Below are positions 35,281 through 46,001 of a DNA stretch of 60,570 nt, piece after piece; positions within the stretch are counted from its first letter, which is position 1; each line of letters begins with the position of its first letter. The stretch spans positions 1 to 60,570 of the forward strand of contig NZ_VDDD01000005.1 of the NCBI RefSeq assembly GCF_006151785.1, written 5' to 3'. This DNA comes from Paracoccus marcusii (GTDB lineage: Bacteria > Pseudomonadota > Alphaproteobacteria > Rhodobacterales > Rhodobacteraceae). Under the pieces are notes generated by a model. That model searched no databases and was not told where the DNA came from. It saw only the letters and a list, made by a program, of their open reading frames with translations. The position numbers and the translations under genes were made by a program.

Positions 35281-36182
35281 CCGCGGTCGCGGTCCACTAG
35301 ATGCAGCAGCGGCCGTCCCGCCATCGCGCGACGCAGGTTCTGGGCGACGACGGGGGCGGCGGTCGCAGGGCGGGTCTCGGCGGCGATATGGGGCGTGACG
35401 GTGACCGCGGGATGGGCCCAGAACGGGTGATCCTGGGGCAGCGGTTCGGTGCGGAACACGTCCAGCACCGCGTGCCCCGGCCGCCCCCGGTCCAGCCCCC
35501 GCAACAGCGCCTCGTCATCGATCAGCGTGCCACGTCCCGGATTGATCAGCCAGGCGCCGTCAAGCAGGCGCGACAGGCGGTCCGCATCCAGCAGCCCGCG
35601 GGTGGCGGGCGTGTCGGGCAGCAGGCAGACCAGAATCTGCGCGCGGGCCAGGGCCTGGTCCAGCTGCGCGATGGGCAGCACCGAAACCCCCGGCACCGCC
35701 CGCCCCGAGGCGCTGACCCCGGTGACCGGAAAGCCCAGGGCGGTCAGCATGGCGGCGGCGGCCTGTCCCAGTTCGCCCATGCCCAGGACGGTCACCGGGC
35801 GTTCGGCGGCCAGCGGCGGGATCTGCCCGTTGCGCCAGATGCCGTCCTGGGCATAGCGGTCCATGCCCAGATGGGCACGCATGGCCCATCCTGCGCAATA
35901 TTCGGCCATCCCCTGGCGCAATCCAGGATCGACCATCCGCGCCAAGGGCTGGGTCAGCGTGGCGTTGCCCACGATGCGTTCGACCCCGGCCCACAGGCTC
36001 TGCACCAGCCGGACATTGGCGTAGGGCGCGAAATCGGTGATGTCGCCGCCCGGGGCGTAGATGATCGCATCGAACGTGGCCGGATCGCCGTCGCGGTCCA
36101 GATGCATCTCGGGGCAGGCCGCGCGCAGGGCCGGGGCCCAATCGGACCACGCATCGTCGCGGGCAGAGAACCGGACCCTCAT
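35274..36182 (-). CDS. ghrA: Glyoxylate/hydroxypyruvate reductase A-like dehydrogenase
   Basis: The 302-residue D-2-hydroxyacid dehydrogenase has the Rossmann motif GMGELGQA, the arginine and glutamate active-site segments INPGRGTLIDDEALL and DVFRTEPLPQDHPFWAHP, and the catalytic histidine in VTPHIAAET. Length and sequence fit the GhrA subgroup, which reduces glyoxylate and hydroxypyruvate with NADPH. Its ATG overlaps the rodA stop by 4 bases, so it is read at the end of the mre–rodA transcript. Confidence 0.92.
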   Translation of the reverse strand: MRVRFSARDDAWSDWAPALRAACPEMHLDRDGDPATFDAIIYAPGGDITDFAPYANVRLVQSLWAGVERIVGNATLTQPLARMVDPGLRQGMAEYCAGWAMRAHLGMDRYAQDGIWRNGQIPPLAAERPVTVLGMGELGQAAAAMLTALGFPVTGVSASGRAVPGVSVLPIAQLDQALARAQILVCLLPDTPATRGLLDADRLSRLLDGAWLINPGRGTLIDDEALLRGLDRGRPGHAVLDVFRTEPLPQDHPFWAHPAVTVTPHIAAETRPATAAPVVAQNLRRAMAGRPLLHLVDRDRGY

Positions 36183-37318
36183 CGGGGCCTGTGGACATGG
36201 GCGGATTGCACCAGACCAAATCCCAGCATCAGGATCATCAGCGACGTCCCCCCATAGCTGACCAGCGGCAGCGGCGACCCCTTGGCGGGCAGCAGGCCCA
36301 TCACCGTCGCCATGTTGATCGAGAAGTACAGAAAGAAGGTCGCGCTGATGCCGATGGTGATCAGGCTGGCAAAGCGGTCGCGGTTGCTGAGTGCGGAATA
36401 CAGGCAGAAGCCCAGGATCAGCATGTACAGCACCAGCAGCGACGACGCGCCGATGAAGCCGAACTCTTCGGACAGGACGGTGAAGATGAAGTCGGTGTGC
36501 TTTTCGGGCAGGAAGTTCAGCCGCGACTGCGTGCCCTGCATGAAGCCGCGCCCCGACAACCCGCCCGAACCAAGCGCGATCTGGCTCTGGATGATGTTGT
36601 AGCCGGCCCCCAACGGGTCGGAGGTCGGGTCCAGAAAGGTGTCGATCCGGCGGAACTGATAGTCGCGCAGCAGCTGCCAGTCCGTTCCGCGGCTGCGCAT
36701 GACGGCCACGACCAGGCCCACCGCGGCGCCGATCACCGCCCCGAAATACCACAGTGACACACCCGCCGCGAACATCACGATCCCGCCCCCCGCGATCAGC
36801 ATGATCGACGTGCCAAGATCCGGCTGCATCAGGACCAGCGCGGTCGGCGCCAGGATCAGCACCACCGGCACGATCACCCACAAGGGACGCGACACGCGGT
36901 TCAGCGGCAGCCAGTCGTAATAGGCCGCCAGCAGCAGGACCAGCGCGATCTTCATCAGTTCGGACGGCTGGATTCGGATCGGGCCGATGTCGATCCATCG
37001 CTGTGCGCCCATGCCGATGACCCCGAACAGGTCGACCGCGACCAGCATCAGGAAGCACATCACATAGGCGGCGACAGAGATGCCGCGCCAGAACCACATC
37101 GGCACGAAGGCCAGCCCCAGCATGATCACCATGCCCACGGCAAAGCGGATCATCTGCGGTTCCGCCCAGGTGTCCATGCGGCCGCCCGCGACCGAATACA
37201 GCATCAGGAACCCGATGCAGCACACGGCGGTGATCAGCAGGACCAGCGGCCAGTTGATGTAGAGGACCTTGCGGAACCCCGTCGGAACCTGCGCCACCTG
37301 ATAGTCGAGATAGGACAT
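36179..37318 (-). CDS. rodA: Rod-shape peptidoglycan glycosyltransferase RodA
   Basis: The 379-residue SEDS polymerase has about ten membrane segments with the family motifs GAQRWIDIGPIRIQPSELMKIALVL, MQPDLGTSIMLIAGG, LPEKHTDFIFTVLSEEFGFIG and PLPLVSYGGTSLM. It polymerises lipid II during cell elongation with PBP2, encoded 4 bases upstream. The final gene of the cluster, ghrA, overlaps its stop. Confidence 0.97.
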   Translation of the reverse strand: MSYLDYQVAQVPTGFRKVLYINWPLVLLITAVCCIGFLMLYSVAGGRMDTWAEPQMIRFAVGMVIMLGLAFVPMWFWRGISVAAYVMCFLMLVAVDLFGVIGMGAQRWIDIGPIRIQPSELMKIALVLLLAAYYDWLPLNRVSRPLWVIVPVVLILAPTALVLMQPDLGTSIMLIAGGGIVMFAAGVSLWYFGAVIGAAVGLVVAVMRSRGTDWQLLRDYQFRRIDTFLDPTSDPLGAGYNIIQSQIALGSGGLSGRGFMQGTQSRLNFLPEKHTDFIFTVLSEEFGFIGASSLLVLYMLILGFCLYSALSNRDRFASLITIGISATFFLYFSINMATVMGLLPAKGSPLPLVSYGGTSLMILMLGFGLVQSAHVHRPR

Positions 37319-37322
37319 CGCC

Positions 37323-39269
37323 TTACGCCCTGCTGCGGCCGGGGCGCGGGGCCTCGGGCTGGTAAAGGTGCATGGCGTTGTGACGCTCCTCCAGCGCGGC
37401 GCGCTGATCCGAGGGCACGGCGTCCACGGGCGGCAGCCCGCCGTTCAGCGCGAACAGCAGGATGTCGCGCGCGATGGGCGCGGCCACGGCCGATCCGCCG
37501 CCGCCATGTTCGACCACCACCGAGATCGCGTATTTCGGCGCATCATAGGGGGCATAGGCCACGAACAGCGCATGGTCGCGCCGCGCCCAGGGCAGCTGCT
37601 CGTTCGAGATGACGCCGCGCGCGCGTTCGGCGGCGGTGATGTTGCGGACCTGGCTGGTGCCGGTCTTGCCGGCCATGCGCCATTCCTCGCGCGTGATGCG
37701 GGCGCCGCGGGCGGTGCCGCGGGCGCTGTTCATCACCGCGTCCATGCCAAGCCGCGCGACGCGCAGCGATTCCGGGCTGATGTCCAGCGGCGGGTATTCG
37801 GGCGGCGCCTGCCGCACGCCGTCGACGGACCGGATCAGCTGGGGCCGAACCTCGCGGCCCGACGCGATGCGGGCGGTCATCACCGCCAGCTGCAGCGGCG
37901 ACGCCAGCACGAAGCCCTGCCCGATCGAGGCGTTCAGGCTGTCGCCGATCTGCCAGGCCTGGCCGTGGCGGGCCATCTTCCATTCGCGGTCGGGGGCGAT
38001 CCCTTCGGCCACCGCCGACATGGGCAGGTCGTGGCGCTGGCCCAAGCCAAGCTTGCGCGCCATGATCGCGATCCGGTCGATGCCCACCCGCTGCGCCAGT
38101 TCGTAGTAGTAGACGTCGCAGCTTTCCTCGAGGCTCTTGATCGCATCGACGGTGCCATGCCCGCCGCGCCGCCAGCAGTGGAACCGCCGGCCGCCCAGTT
38201 CGGTGTAGCCCGGACAATAGAACCGGGTGCCCGCATCGATCACCCCGGCCTCCAGCCCGGCCATCAGGGTGACCATCTTGAAGGTCGATCCGGGCGGATA
38301 GACGCCCTGCACCGTCTTGTCGGCCAGGGGGCGGTGGTCGTGATCCATCAGCGCGCGGTATTCGGGGCTGCTGATGCCGCGCACGAACTTGTTGGGATCG
38401 AAGCTGGGCGACGAACAGATCGTCAGCAGCTCTCCGGTCTGGCAGTCGGTGATGACGGCGGCGGCGCTTTCGGTGCCCATCCGCTGCGCGGCATAGTTCT
38501 GCAAGGCGGCATCCAGCGTCAGCTGCAGCGTGGCCCCCTGTTCGCCCTGCTGGCGCGACAGCTGGCGCATCTCGCGGCCTTGGGCGTTGACCTCGACGCG
38601 GCGGGCGCCCGCCTTGCCACGCAGGATCTCCTCCATGCGGCCCTCGACGCCGATCTTGCCCAGCTGAAAGTCCGGCAGCAGCAGGACCGGGTCAGGGTCC
38701 TCGATCCGCGACAGGTCGTAATCGCTGACGGGGCCGACATAGCCCATGACATGCGCGAAATCGCCCGCCCGCGGATAGGCGCGCGACAGCGCCGATTCGG
38801 GCGTGACGCCGGGCAGCGACGGGGCGTTGACCGCGATGGCGCTGAACTGCTCCCAGGTCAGGCGGTCGGCCAGCACGATGGGGGTGATGGCACTGCGGCG
38901 GGAAAACTCCTCCATCAGCTCGGCCATGCGGGCGTCGGTCATTGGCACCAGCCGCGACAGGCGGCGCAGCACGGCCTGGACGTCGCCGCCCGCCTCCTCG
39001 CGCGTCAGGGTGACGCGATAGTTCTGTTCGTTCCCCGCGATGATGATCCCGTTGCGGTCCAGGATCAGCCCGCGCGACGGCGGCAGCAGCCGGATTTTGA
39101 TCGAGTTGCCGTCCGCCAGCGTGCGGTATTCCTCGGCATGGTCCAGCTGCATCGACCGCATCTTCAGCGCCAGCGTGGTGACGGTGGCCACCTGGATGCC
39201 GGCCAGCATCAGCCCGCGCCGGGTGATCTGGCGGGAGCTGTCCAGGATCTCGCGTTGGGACTTCTTCAT
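37323..39269 (-). CDS. mrdA: Penicillin-binding protein 2 (elongation transpeptidase)
   Basis: The 648-residue class B PBP has one N-terminal membrane helix and a dimerisation domain starting PPSRGLILDRNG. The transpeptidase domain has STFK (GSTFKMVTLMAG), SCD in place of SxN (SLEESCDVYYYEL) and KTGTSQV. It cross-links peptidoglycan in the elongasome with RodA. The ATG at 39269 (MKKSQREILDSSRQ) follows AAGGGC; eleven in-frame upstream codons overlap mreD and are rejected. Confidence 0.97.
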   Translation of the reverse strand: MKKSQREILDSSRQITRRGLMLAGIQVATVTTLALKMRSMQLDHAEEYRTLADGNSIKIRLLPPSRGLILDRNGIIIAGNEQNYRVTLTREEAGGDVQAVLRRLSRLVPMTDARMAELMEEFSRRSAITPIVLADRLTWEQFSAIAVNAPSLPGVTPESALSRAYPRAGDFAHVMGYVGPVSDYDLSRIEDPDPVLLLPDFQLGKIGVEGRMEEILRGKAGARRVEVNAQGREMRQLSRQQGEQGATLQLTLDAALQNYAAQRMGTESAAAVITDCQTGELLTICSSPSFDPNKFVRGISSPEYRALMDHDHRPLADKTVQGVYPPGSTFKMVTLMAGLEAGVIDAGTRFYCPGYTELGGRRFHCWRRGGHGTVDAIKSLEESCDVYYYELAQRVGIDRIAIMARKLGLGQRHDLPMSAVAEGIAPDREWKMARHGQAWQIGDSLNASIGQGFVLASPLQLAVMTARIASGREVRPQLIRSVDGVRQAPPEYPPLDISPESLRVARLGMDAVMNSARGTARGARITREEWRMAGKTGTSQVRNITAAERARGVISNEQLPWARRDHALFVAYAPYDAPKYAISVVVEHGGGGSAVAAPIARDILLFALNGGLPPVDAVPSDQRAALEERHNAMHLYQPEAPRPGRSRA

Positions 39270-39279
39270 GCCCTTGTCC

Positions 39280-39801
39280 TCATGTCGGATCGCCGCGGCC
39301 AAGGCGGCGCAGCCCGATCAGCCAGCGTGCCCCGAAGACGACCAGCGGATAGGCCGCCACCGTCGCCAGAAACTGCAGGATCACCTGCCCCAGGGCCGGC
39401 ACCTGCAGCACGAACACGACCTGCACCAGGCGATAGCCCAGCATCATCAGCCCGATCAGCACGCCCACGCGGAACCATTCAACCATGAATGGCTGATCGC
39501 GCCAACGGGGCTCTCGCAGACGTGCGGCCTCGGATCCCAGCAGCACGATGGCGGTCCACAGGCCCAGGGGGCGCATCAGCAGCACGTCCTCGACCAGGAT
39601 GGCCAGCACGATGACCGGCGCGGCCAGCTGGTCGGGGCGGCGCAGCACCCAGGCCAGAATAAGCGCCAGCGCCAGGTCGGGGCCGGGCCAGCCCATGATG
39701 CCCGCCGACAGGGGCAGCAGCCGCACGAACAGCAGCGCCCAGACCGAGGCCAGAAACACCAGCGTTCCCAGGGCGAAGCTGCGGCTGGGCAGCTGGATCA
39801 T
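39280..39801 (-). CDS. mreD: Rod-shape determining protein MreD
   Basis: The 173-residue membrane protein has about five hydrophobic segments and the conserved region GWPGPDLALALILAWVLRRPD, typical of MreD. It links MreC to the elongation machinery in the inner membrane. Its ATG overlaps the mreC stop by 4 bases and mrdA starts 10 bases after its own stop. Confidence 0.92.
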   Translation of the reverse strand: MIQLPSRSFALGTLVFLASVWALLFVRLLPLSAGIMGWPGPDLALALILAWVLRRPDQLAAPVIVLAILVEDVLLMRPLGLWTAIVLLGSEAARLREPRWRDQPFMVEWFRVGVLIGLMMLGYRLVQVVFVLQVPALGQVILQFLATVAAYPLVVFGARWLIGLRRLGRGDPT

Positions 39802-40736
39802 GGCGTGGAACCCGGGTCCAGCGGATCGCTGGCCGCCGCCGCGTCGACCGGAGAGGCCGGCAGCTGCGGCCCGATCAACCCGCTGTCCTGGCCCAAGATG
39901 ATGGCGGCGCTGTCGACCACCGCCTCGGCCGGATGCGATCGCAGGACGCGCAGGAACTCCAGGCGTTCGTAATCGGCCGCCATGCGCAGGCGCAGCCGCC
40001 CGTCGCTGCCCTGCGCGACCTGGCCCACCAGCACCCCGGCGGGAAAGACGCCCCCGTCGCCCGAGGTCACGACCCGGTCGCCGGGACGGACGTTATCGGC
40101 CTGCTCGACGAATTCCAGCAGCGGCAGCGGCGTGTTGTCGCCCGTCAACAGCGCCCGTTCGCCGGTCGGCTGGACCGTCACCGGCAACCGCGACGACGGG
40201 TCCGTCAACAGCACGACGCGGCTGGTCCGGTTCCCAACGCCGGAAATGCGCCCGACCAGCCCCAGCCCGTCCATGGTGGCCCAGCCCTCGATGATCCCGT
40301 CCTGAGCGCCGACGTTCAGCAGCACCGACTGGCGGAAAGCCGAACCGCTGTCGACCATCACCACGCCCGTGACGCTGGTCAGGGCCGGATCGATGCGGAC
40401 GTTGTTCTGCGCCATCAGCTTGGAGTTCTCCTGCTCCAGCTGGACGGCGGCCTCGCGCCAGGCGGACATGCGCTGCAATTCGCGGCGCAATTCCTGGTTC
40501 TGCTCATAGATGCGCGCATAGCTTTGAAAGCCCGCGACCATCTGGGTAACCTTGGTCACCGGGGCCACGGCCCATTCGAACCGCGGCACGATGCGGTCGA
40601 TCATCGCCGTGCGCATCATCTCGGCCCGCGGGCTGTCGATGCGCCAGAACAGGAACACCGCCAGCAGCGCAAGCGCCAGCACCGCGATCAGGACGCGGCG
40701 CACGGGTGTGGCGAAATCGGTGCTCTTCTGCGCCAT
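39798..40736 (-). CDS. mreC: Rod-shape determining protein MreC
   Basis: The 312-residue bitopic protein has one N-terminal helix (VLIAVLALALLAVFLFW), a coiled coil (NQELRRELQRMSAWREAAVQLEQENSKL), and the periplasmic beta domain with GTVGRISGVG-like and TSRVVLLTDPSSRLPV segments. It scaffolds PBP2/RodA. An Ala/Pro-rich C-terminal tail is present, as in other alphaproteobacteria. It is translationally coupled to mreD. Confidence 0.94.
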   Translation of the reverse strand: MAQKSTDFATPVRRVLIAVLALALLAVFLFWRIDSPRAEMMRTAMIDRIVPRFEWAVAPVTKVTQMVAGFQSYARIYEQNQELRRELQRMSAWREAAVQLEQENSKLMAQNNVRIDPALTSVTGVVMVDSGSAFRQSVLLNVGAQDGIIEGWATMDGLGLVGRISGVGNRTSRVVLLTDPSSRLPVTVQPTGERALLTGDNTPLPLLEFVEQADNVRPGDRVVTSGDGGVFPAGVLVGQVAQGSDGRLRLRMAADYERLEFLRVLRSHPAEAVVDSAAIILGQDSGLIGPQLPASPVDAAAASDPLDPGSTP

Positions 40737-40759
40737 TCAGGCGCTCCCTGCCTGCGCGA

Positions 40760-41977
<1,218 letters not shown>

Positions 41978-43540
41978 TCAGTGCGAATACATGCTGATCT
42001 GCTTGGCGTCAGTGTCGCGACCGGTCATCGCGCGGCGCAGAATCAGCCGGTTCAGCGCCCCCACATAGGCCTTGACCGAGGCCAGGATCGTGTCCGTATC
42101 GGCGGCCTGGCCGGTGACGATGCGGCCCTCCTCCTCCATGCGGACGCTGACGGTGGCCTGCGCATCGGTGCCCTCGGTCACGGCATGGACCTGGTACAGC
42201 TGCAGCCGCGCGTCGTGCGGAAAGATTTCCCGCACCGCATTGAAGCATGCATCGACCGGACCGTCGCCGGTCGTCTCGGCCCTCTTCTCGACCCCGTCCA
42301 CGATCATGGTCAGGGCTGCGGACTGGCCGTCGCTGCCGCAGACGACGCGCAGGTGCTTGACCTGCAGGTGATCCTCGGCCGTGTTGGCGGCGGCGTCCAG
42401 GACAAGGGCCACGATGTCGTCGTCATAGACCTCCTTCTTGCGGTCGGCCAAGGCCTTGAACCGCACGAAAATGTCCTTCAGCTGGTTGTCCCCGACCTCG
42501 TATCCCAGATCGGCCAGCTTGGCGCGCAGCGCGGCGCGGCCCGAATGCTTGCCCATGGCGATGTTGTTCTCGGTCAGGCCGATATCGGCAGGGCGCATGA
42601 TCTCGAAGGTCTCGACGTTCTTCAGCACGCCGTCCTGATGGATGCCGGATTCGTGCAGGAAGGCGTTCTTGCCGACGATGGCCTTGTTGAACTGCACCGG
42701 AAAGCCCGACACGGCCGCCACGCGACGCGAGATGCCCATGATCTTGGTCGTGTCGATGCCCGTGCGGAACGGCATGATGTCGTTGCGGACCCGCATCGCC
42801 ATCACCACCTCCTCCAGCGCGGTGTTGCCGGCGCGTTCGCCAAGACCGTTGATCGTGCATTCGATCTGGCGGGCACCGGCCTCGACCGCGGCCAGGGCGT
42901 TGGCGGTCGCCATGCCCAGGTCGTTGTGGCAATGCGTGGCAAAGATGATCTGGTCCGCGCCGGGCACGCGCTCCAGCAGCATTGCGATCAGGGCGGCGCT
43001 TTCGCGCGGCGCGGTATAGCCCACCGTGTCGGGGATGTTGATCGTGGTGGCGCCGGCCTTGATGGCGATTTCCACCACCCGGCACAGATAATCATGCTCG
43101 GTCCGGGTGGCGTCCATGGGCGACCATTGCACGTTGTCGCACAGGTTGCGCGCATGGGTCACCGTCTGGTGGATGCGGTCTGCCATCTGGTCCATGTCCA
43201 GGTTCGGGATCGCCCGGTGCAGCGGCGAGGTGCCGATGAAGGTGTGGATGCGCGGCTGCCGGGCATGCTTCACGGCCTCCCAGCAGCGGTCGATATCGGG
43301 CAGCTGGGCGCGGGCCAGACCGCAGATCACGCTGTTTTTCGACTGTTTCGCGATCTCGGACACGGCGGCAAAGTCGCCTTCCGAGGCGATGGGAAATCCG
43401 GCCTCGATCACGTCCACGCCCATCTCGTCCAGCATGGCGGCGATTTCCATCTTTTCGGCATGGGACATGGTGGCGCCGGGCGACTGTTCGCCGTCGCGCA
43501 GCGTGGTGTCAAAGATCACGACGCGGTTCTGTTCGGTCAT
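41978..43540 (-). CDS. leuA: 2-isopropylmalate synthase
   Basis: The 520-residue enzyme condenses acetyl-CoA and 2-oxoisovalerate, the first step of leucine synthesis. It has the DRE-TIM signature FDTTLRDGEQSPG, the metal-binding HCHNDLGMATANAL, the active-site segment NAFLHESGIHQDG and the C-terminal leucine-binding regulatory domain (from about residue 390). MTEQNRVVIFDTTLR at 43540 follows AAGAAGGA. A leucine-rich leader peptide and hairpin lie upstream, so expression is probably controlled by attenuation as well as feedback inhibition. Confidence 0.97.
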   Translation of the reverse strand: MTEQNRVVIFDTTLRDGEQSPGATMSHAEKMEIAAMLDEMGVDVIEAGFPIASEGDFAAVSEIAKQSKNSVICGLARAQLPDIDRCWEAVKHARQPRIHTFIGTSPLHRAIPNLDMDQMADRIHQTVTHARNLCDNVQWSPMDATRTEHDYLCRVVEIAIKAGATTINIPDTVGYTAPRESAALIAMLLERVPGADQIIFATHCHNDLGMATANALAAVEAGARQIECTINGLGERAGNTALEEVVMAMRVRNDIMPFRTGIDTTKIMGISRRVAAVSGFPVQFNKAIVGKNAFLHESGIHQDGVLKNVETFEIMRPADIGLTENNIAMGKHSGRAALRAKLADLGYEVGDNQLKDIFVRFKALADRKKEVYDDDIVALVLDAAANTAEDHLQVKHLRVVCGSDGQSAALTMIVDGVEKRAETTGDGPVDACFNAVREIFPHDARLQLYQVHAVTEGTDAQATVSVRMEEEGRIVTGQAADTDTILASVKAYVGALNRLILRRAMTGRDTDAKQISMYSH

Positions 43541-43573
43541 TGGCTTGGTCCTTCTTACGTGGTCCTGTGGGGT

Positions 43574-43610
43574 TTCCCGGGCGCTGACCTGTCTGAGCGG
43601 CGGCCCGGAA
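43574..43610 (-). promoter_or_regulatory. Attenuator hairpin between the leader peptide and leuA
   Basis: On the minus strand TTCCGGGC and GCCCGGGAA can pair (one bulge) starting 7 bases after the leader stop codon. The alternative arm GAGCGG overlapping the leader stop can pair with CCGCTC, giving the mutually exclusive folds expected of an attenuator. There is no long U-run. Confidence 0.5.
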
Positions 43611-43617
43611 GACCCGC

Positions 43618-43716
43618 TCAGCGCAGCGTAAGAAGCAGCAGACCGCGAAGCTGCACGGCCAGACGCGCGCCGTGGGGCGCGGTGCGGGCGGTGGCGATGT
43701 GGCGCATCCGGGTCAT
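43618..43716 (-). CDS. leuA leader peptide
   Basis: A 32-codon frame (MTRMRHIATARTAPHGARLA, then VQLRGLLLLTLR) ends 77 bases before leuA. Its last codons contain four consecutive leucines plus two more within ten residues (QLRGLLLLTLR). Leucine-codon runs just before a hairpin are the hallmark of attenuation. Starvation for leucyl-tRNA would stall ribosomes there. The start is uncertain: 43716 or the ATG at 43707. Confidence 0.7.
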   Translation of the reverse strand: MTRMRHIATARTAPHGARLAVQLRGLLLLTLR

Positions 43717-43895
43717 GGCCGCGAATATGCCCCCCCGCGCGCATCTTGAAAACCCCTGATCGACACCGCCCGTCCGCAAGGCAGTTCCGACCTTTGCCAT
43801 TGTAGCGACACATTTATGTCTGGCCCCGCCCGGCAAGCCTGCCTATCCTTTGATCACGACAACGAAAAACGACAACCAACAGATGAGGGCAACGA

Positions 43896-44330
43896 ATGTC
43901 ACGCAAGATCGTCGTCGGTTTCGACGGCAGCGATGCCTCGATCCGCGCCTTGGACTTTGCCATCTCGCGCGCGCAGGCGCAGGGCGACCACATCCTGATC
44001 GCGCATGTTCTGGAATGGTCGCCCTACAGCTTCCTGACGCCAAGCGAGGTCGAGGAACGACACCGCCGCCGCAAGGAGGAGCTGCAGCGCGCCGAAGCCG
44101 CCATCCTGACCCCCATGGTCAAGCGGGTCGAGGACGCGGGCATCCCCTGCGCGACCACGCTGCGATACGGCCACATCGCCGAAACGCTGTGCCGCATCGC
44201 CAAGGATGAGGGCGCGGCGATGATCTTCATAGGCCGGATGGGCGATTCGGGCTTTGCCTCGCGCATCTTCGGATCGGTCGCGGCGACGCTGGCGCAGGTC
44301 GCGCCGGTGCCCGTGGTCATCGTGCCGTGA
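43896..44330 (+). CDS. Universal stress protein, UspA family
   Basis: The 144-residue single-domain Usp begins MSRKIVVGFDGSDASIRALD. It ends with IFIGRMGDSGFASRIFGSVAATLAQVAPVPVVIVP, which contains the ATP-binding G-x2-G-x9-G(S/T)-like pattern. Its stop lies 26 bases before the AGCS symporter gene, so they may be co-transcribed. Usp proteins modulate stress survival by unclear means. Confidence 0.93.
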   Translation: MSRKIVVGFDGSDASIRALDFAISRAQAQGDHILIAHVLEWSPYSFLTPSEVEERHRRRKEELQRAEAAILTPMVKRVEDAGIPCATTLRYGHIAETLCRIAKDEGAAMIFIGRMGDSGFASRIFGSVAATLAQVAPVPVVIVP

Positions 44331-44356
44331 CCGGCCAACCAACAGGGACAAGAGCA

Positions 44357-45889
44357 ATGAGAACACGCATGACAGCCGCGGCCCTCGCGGCACTGGCCGC
44401 AGGCCCCGCCGCGGCCCAGGGCATCGACGAGACCGTGAACCAGGTCTTTGCCAATTCCACGGGCTGGTTCGTCAGCCTGATCTTTTCCAACTTTCCCGGC
44501 ACCAGCTTTCCCTGGATCGTCGCCTGGCTGGTGATCGCGGCCACGACCTTCACCATCTATTTCGGCGTGATCCAGCTGCGCGCCTTCGGCCATGCCATAG
44601 CCCTGGTCCGGGGCGACTATTCGGATCCGAACGACGCCGGAGAGGTCAGCCACTTCCAGGCGCTGACCACCGCCCTGTCGGGCACCGTGGGCCTGGGCAA
44701 CATCGCGGGCGTCGCGGTGGCCGTCAGCATCGGCGGGCCGGGCGCCACGTTCTGGATGATCCTGGCGGGTCTTCTGGGCATGGCGGCCAAGTTCACCGAA
44801 TGCACGCTTGGCGTCAAATACCGCAATGAATATGCGGACGGGACCGTGTCGGGCGGCCCGATGTACTACATGGTCAAGGGATTCGCCGAACGCGGCCTGC
44901 CGGGCGGGCGCATCCTGGCCGTGCTGTTCGCGATCTTCTGCATCCTGGGCAGCTTTGGCGGCGGGAACATGTTCCAGGCCAACCAGGCCCATGCTCAGCT
45001 GATCAACGTGGTGGGCGACTATCCCGGCTGGATCACCGGCGTGGTGATGGCGATCATCGTGTTCCTGGTCATCGTCGGCGGCCTGAAATCCATCGCCAGC
45101 GTGACCGAGAAGATCGTGCCCTTCATGGCCGCGCTCTACGTCGGGACGGCGCTGATCATCATCGTCATGAACTATGACATGATCGGCCAGGCGTTCTATC
45201 AGATCTTCGCGGGCGCCTTCACCAATGACGGCGTCGTGGGCGGGGCCATCGGGGCCCTGATCCAAGGCTTCCGCCGGGCCGCCTTCTCGAACGAGGCCGG
45301 CATCGGTTCCGCCGCGATCGCCCACAGCGCCGTGCGTACCAAGGAGCCGGTGACCGAGGGCTTCGTGTCGCTGCTGGAGCCGTTCATCGACACCGTCGTC
45401 ATCTGCACCATGACCGCGCTGGTGATCATCATCACCGGGCAGCTGATCGCCGACCCCACGACCGGCATGTTCGTCCTGAACGAGGCGGGCGACCAGATCC
45501 GCACCGTGACCGGCAACACGGGCGTTGCCCTGACGTCGGATGCCTTCAGCAGCGCGTTCGGCTGGTTCCGCTATGTGCTGGTGCTGGCGGTGGTGCTGTT
45601 CGCCTTCTCGACCATGATCTCGTGGAGCTATTACGGGCTGAAGGCCTGGACCTTCCTCTTCGGGGAGGGCCAGACCAAGGAGCTGATCTTCAAGATCATC
45701 TTCTGCCTGTTCGTGGTCATCGGCGCCTCGGCCAGCCTGGGCCCGGTCATCGACTTCTCGGACGCGATGATCTTTGCGATGGCGATCCCCAACATCATCG
45801 CGCTGTACCTGCTGATGCCCGTCGTCAAGGCCGAGATGAACCGCTATCTGGGCCGCCTGAAATCCGGCGACATCCGCAAGTACGAATAA
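44357..45889 (+). CDS. Sodium:alanine/glycine symporter (AGCS family)
   Basis: The 510-residue membrane protein has an N-terminal signal-like segment and about eleven transmembrane helices. It carries the AGCS signatures GTVGLGNIAGVAVAVSIGGPGATFWM and QGFRRAAFSNEAGIGSAAIAHSA. It should take up alanine or glycine with sodium. The ATG at 44357 (MRTRMTAAALA) is used; a GTG at 44327 overlaps the usp stop. A strong terminator follows. Confidence 0.95.
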   Translation: MRTRMTAAALAALAAGPAAAQGIDETVNQVFANSTGWFVSLIFSNFPGTSFPWIVAWLVIAATTFTIYFGVIQLRAFGHAIALVRGDYSDPNDAGEVSHFQALTTALSGTVGLGNIAGVAVAVSIGGPGATFWMILAGLLGMAAKFTECTLGVKYRNEYADGTVSGGPMYYMVKGFAERGLPGGRILAVLFAIFCILGSFGGGNMFQANQAHAQLINVVGDYPGWITGVVMAIIVFLVIVGGLKSIASVTEKIVPFMAALYVGTALIIIVMNYDMIGQAFYQIFAGAFTNDGVVGGAIGALIQGFRRAAFSNEAGIGSAAIAHSAVRTKEPVTEGFVSLLEPFIDTVVICTMTALVIIITGQLIADPTTGMFVLNEAGDQIRTVTGNTGVALTSDAFSSAFGWFRYVLVLAVVLFAFSTMISWSYYGLKAWTFLFGEGQTKELIFKIIFCLFVVIGASASLGPVIDFSDAMIFAMAIPNIIALYLLMPVVKAEMNRYLGRLKSGDIRKYE

Positions 45890-45912
45890 CGCCCGCGACA
45901 GCGACGCGACCA

Positions 45913-45937
45913 GGGGGCGGGGAACCGCCCCCCTTTT
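45913..45937 (+). terminator. Rho-independent terminator after the AGCS gene
   Basis: GGGGGCGG and CCGCCCCC pair around GGAA and are followed by CTTTT. Confidence 0.88.
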
Positions 45938-46001
45938 CATTCGCGGTGGTCCGCGCGGACGATCTGTGCCAAACGGCGCCGGTCCGCGCAGGAGAACCCC
46001 G

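Noticed and set aside
43850..43863. FNR/FnrL box upstream of the universal stress protein gene (TTGAT-CACG-ACAAC)
   Set aside because: Only the left half-site fits; the right half matches two of five positions.
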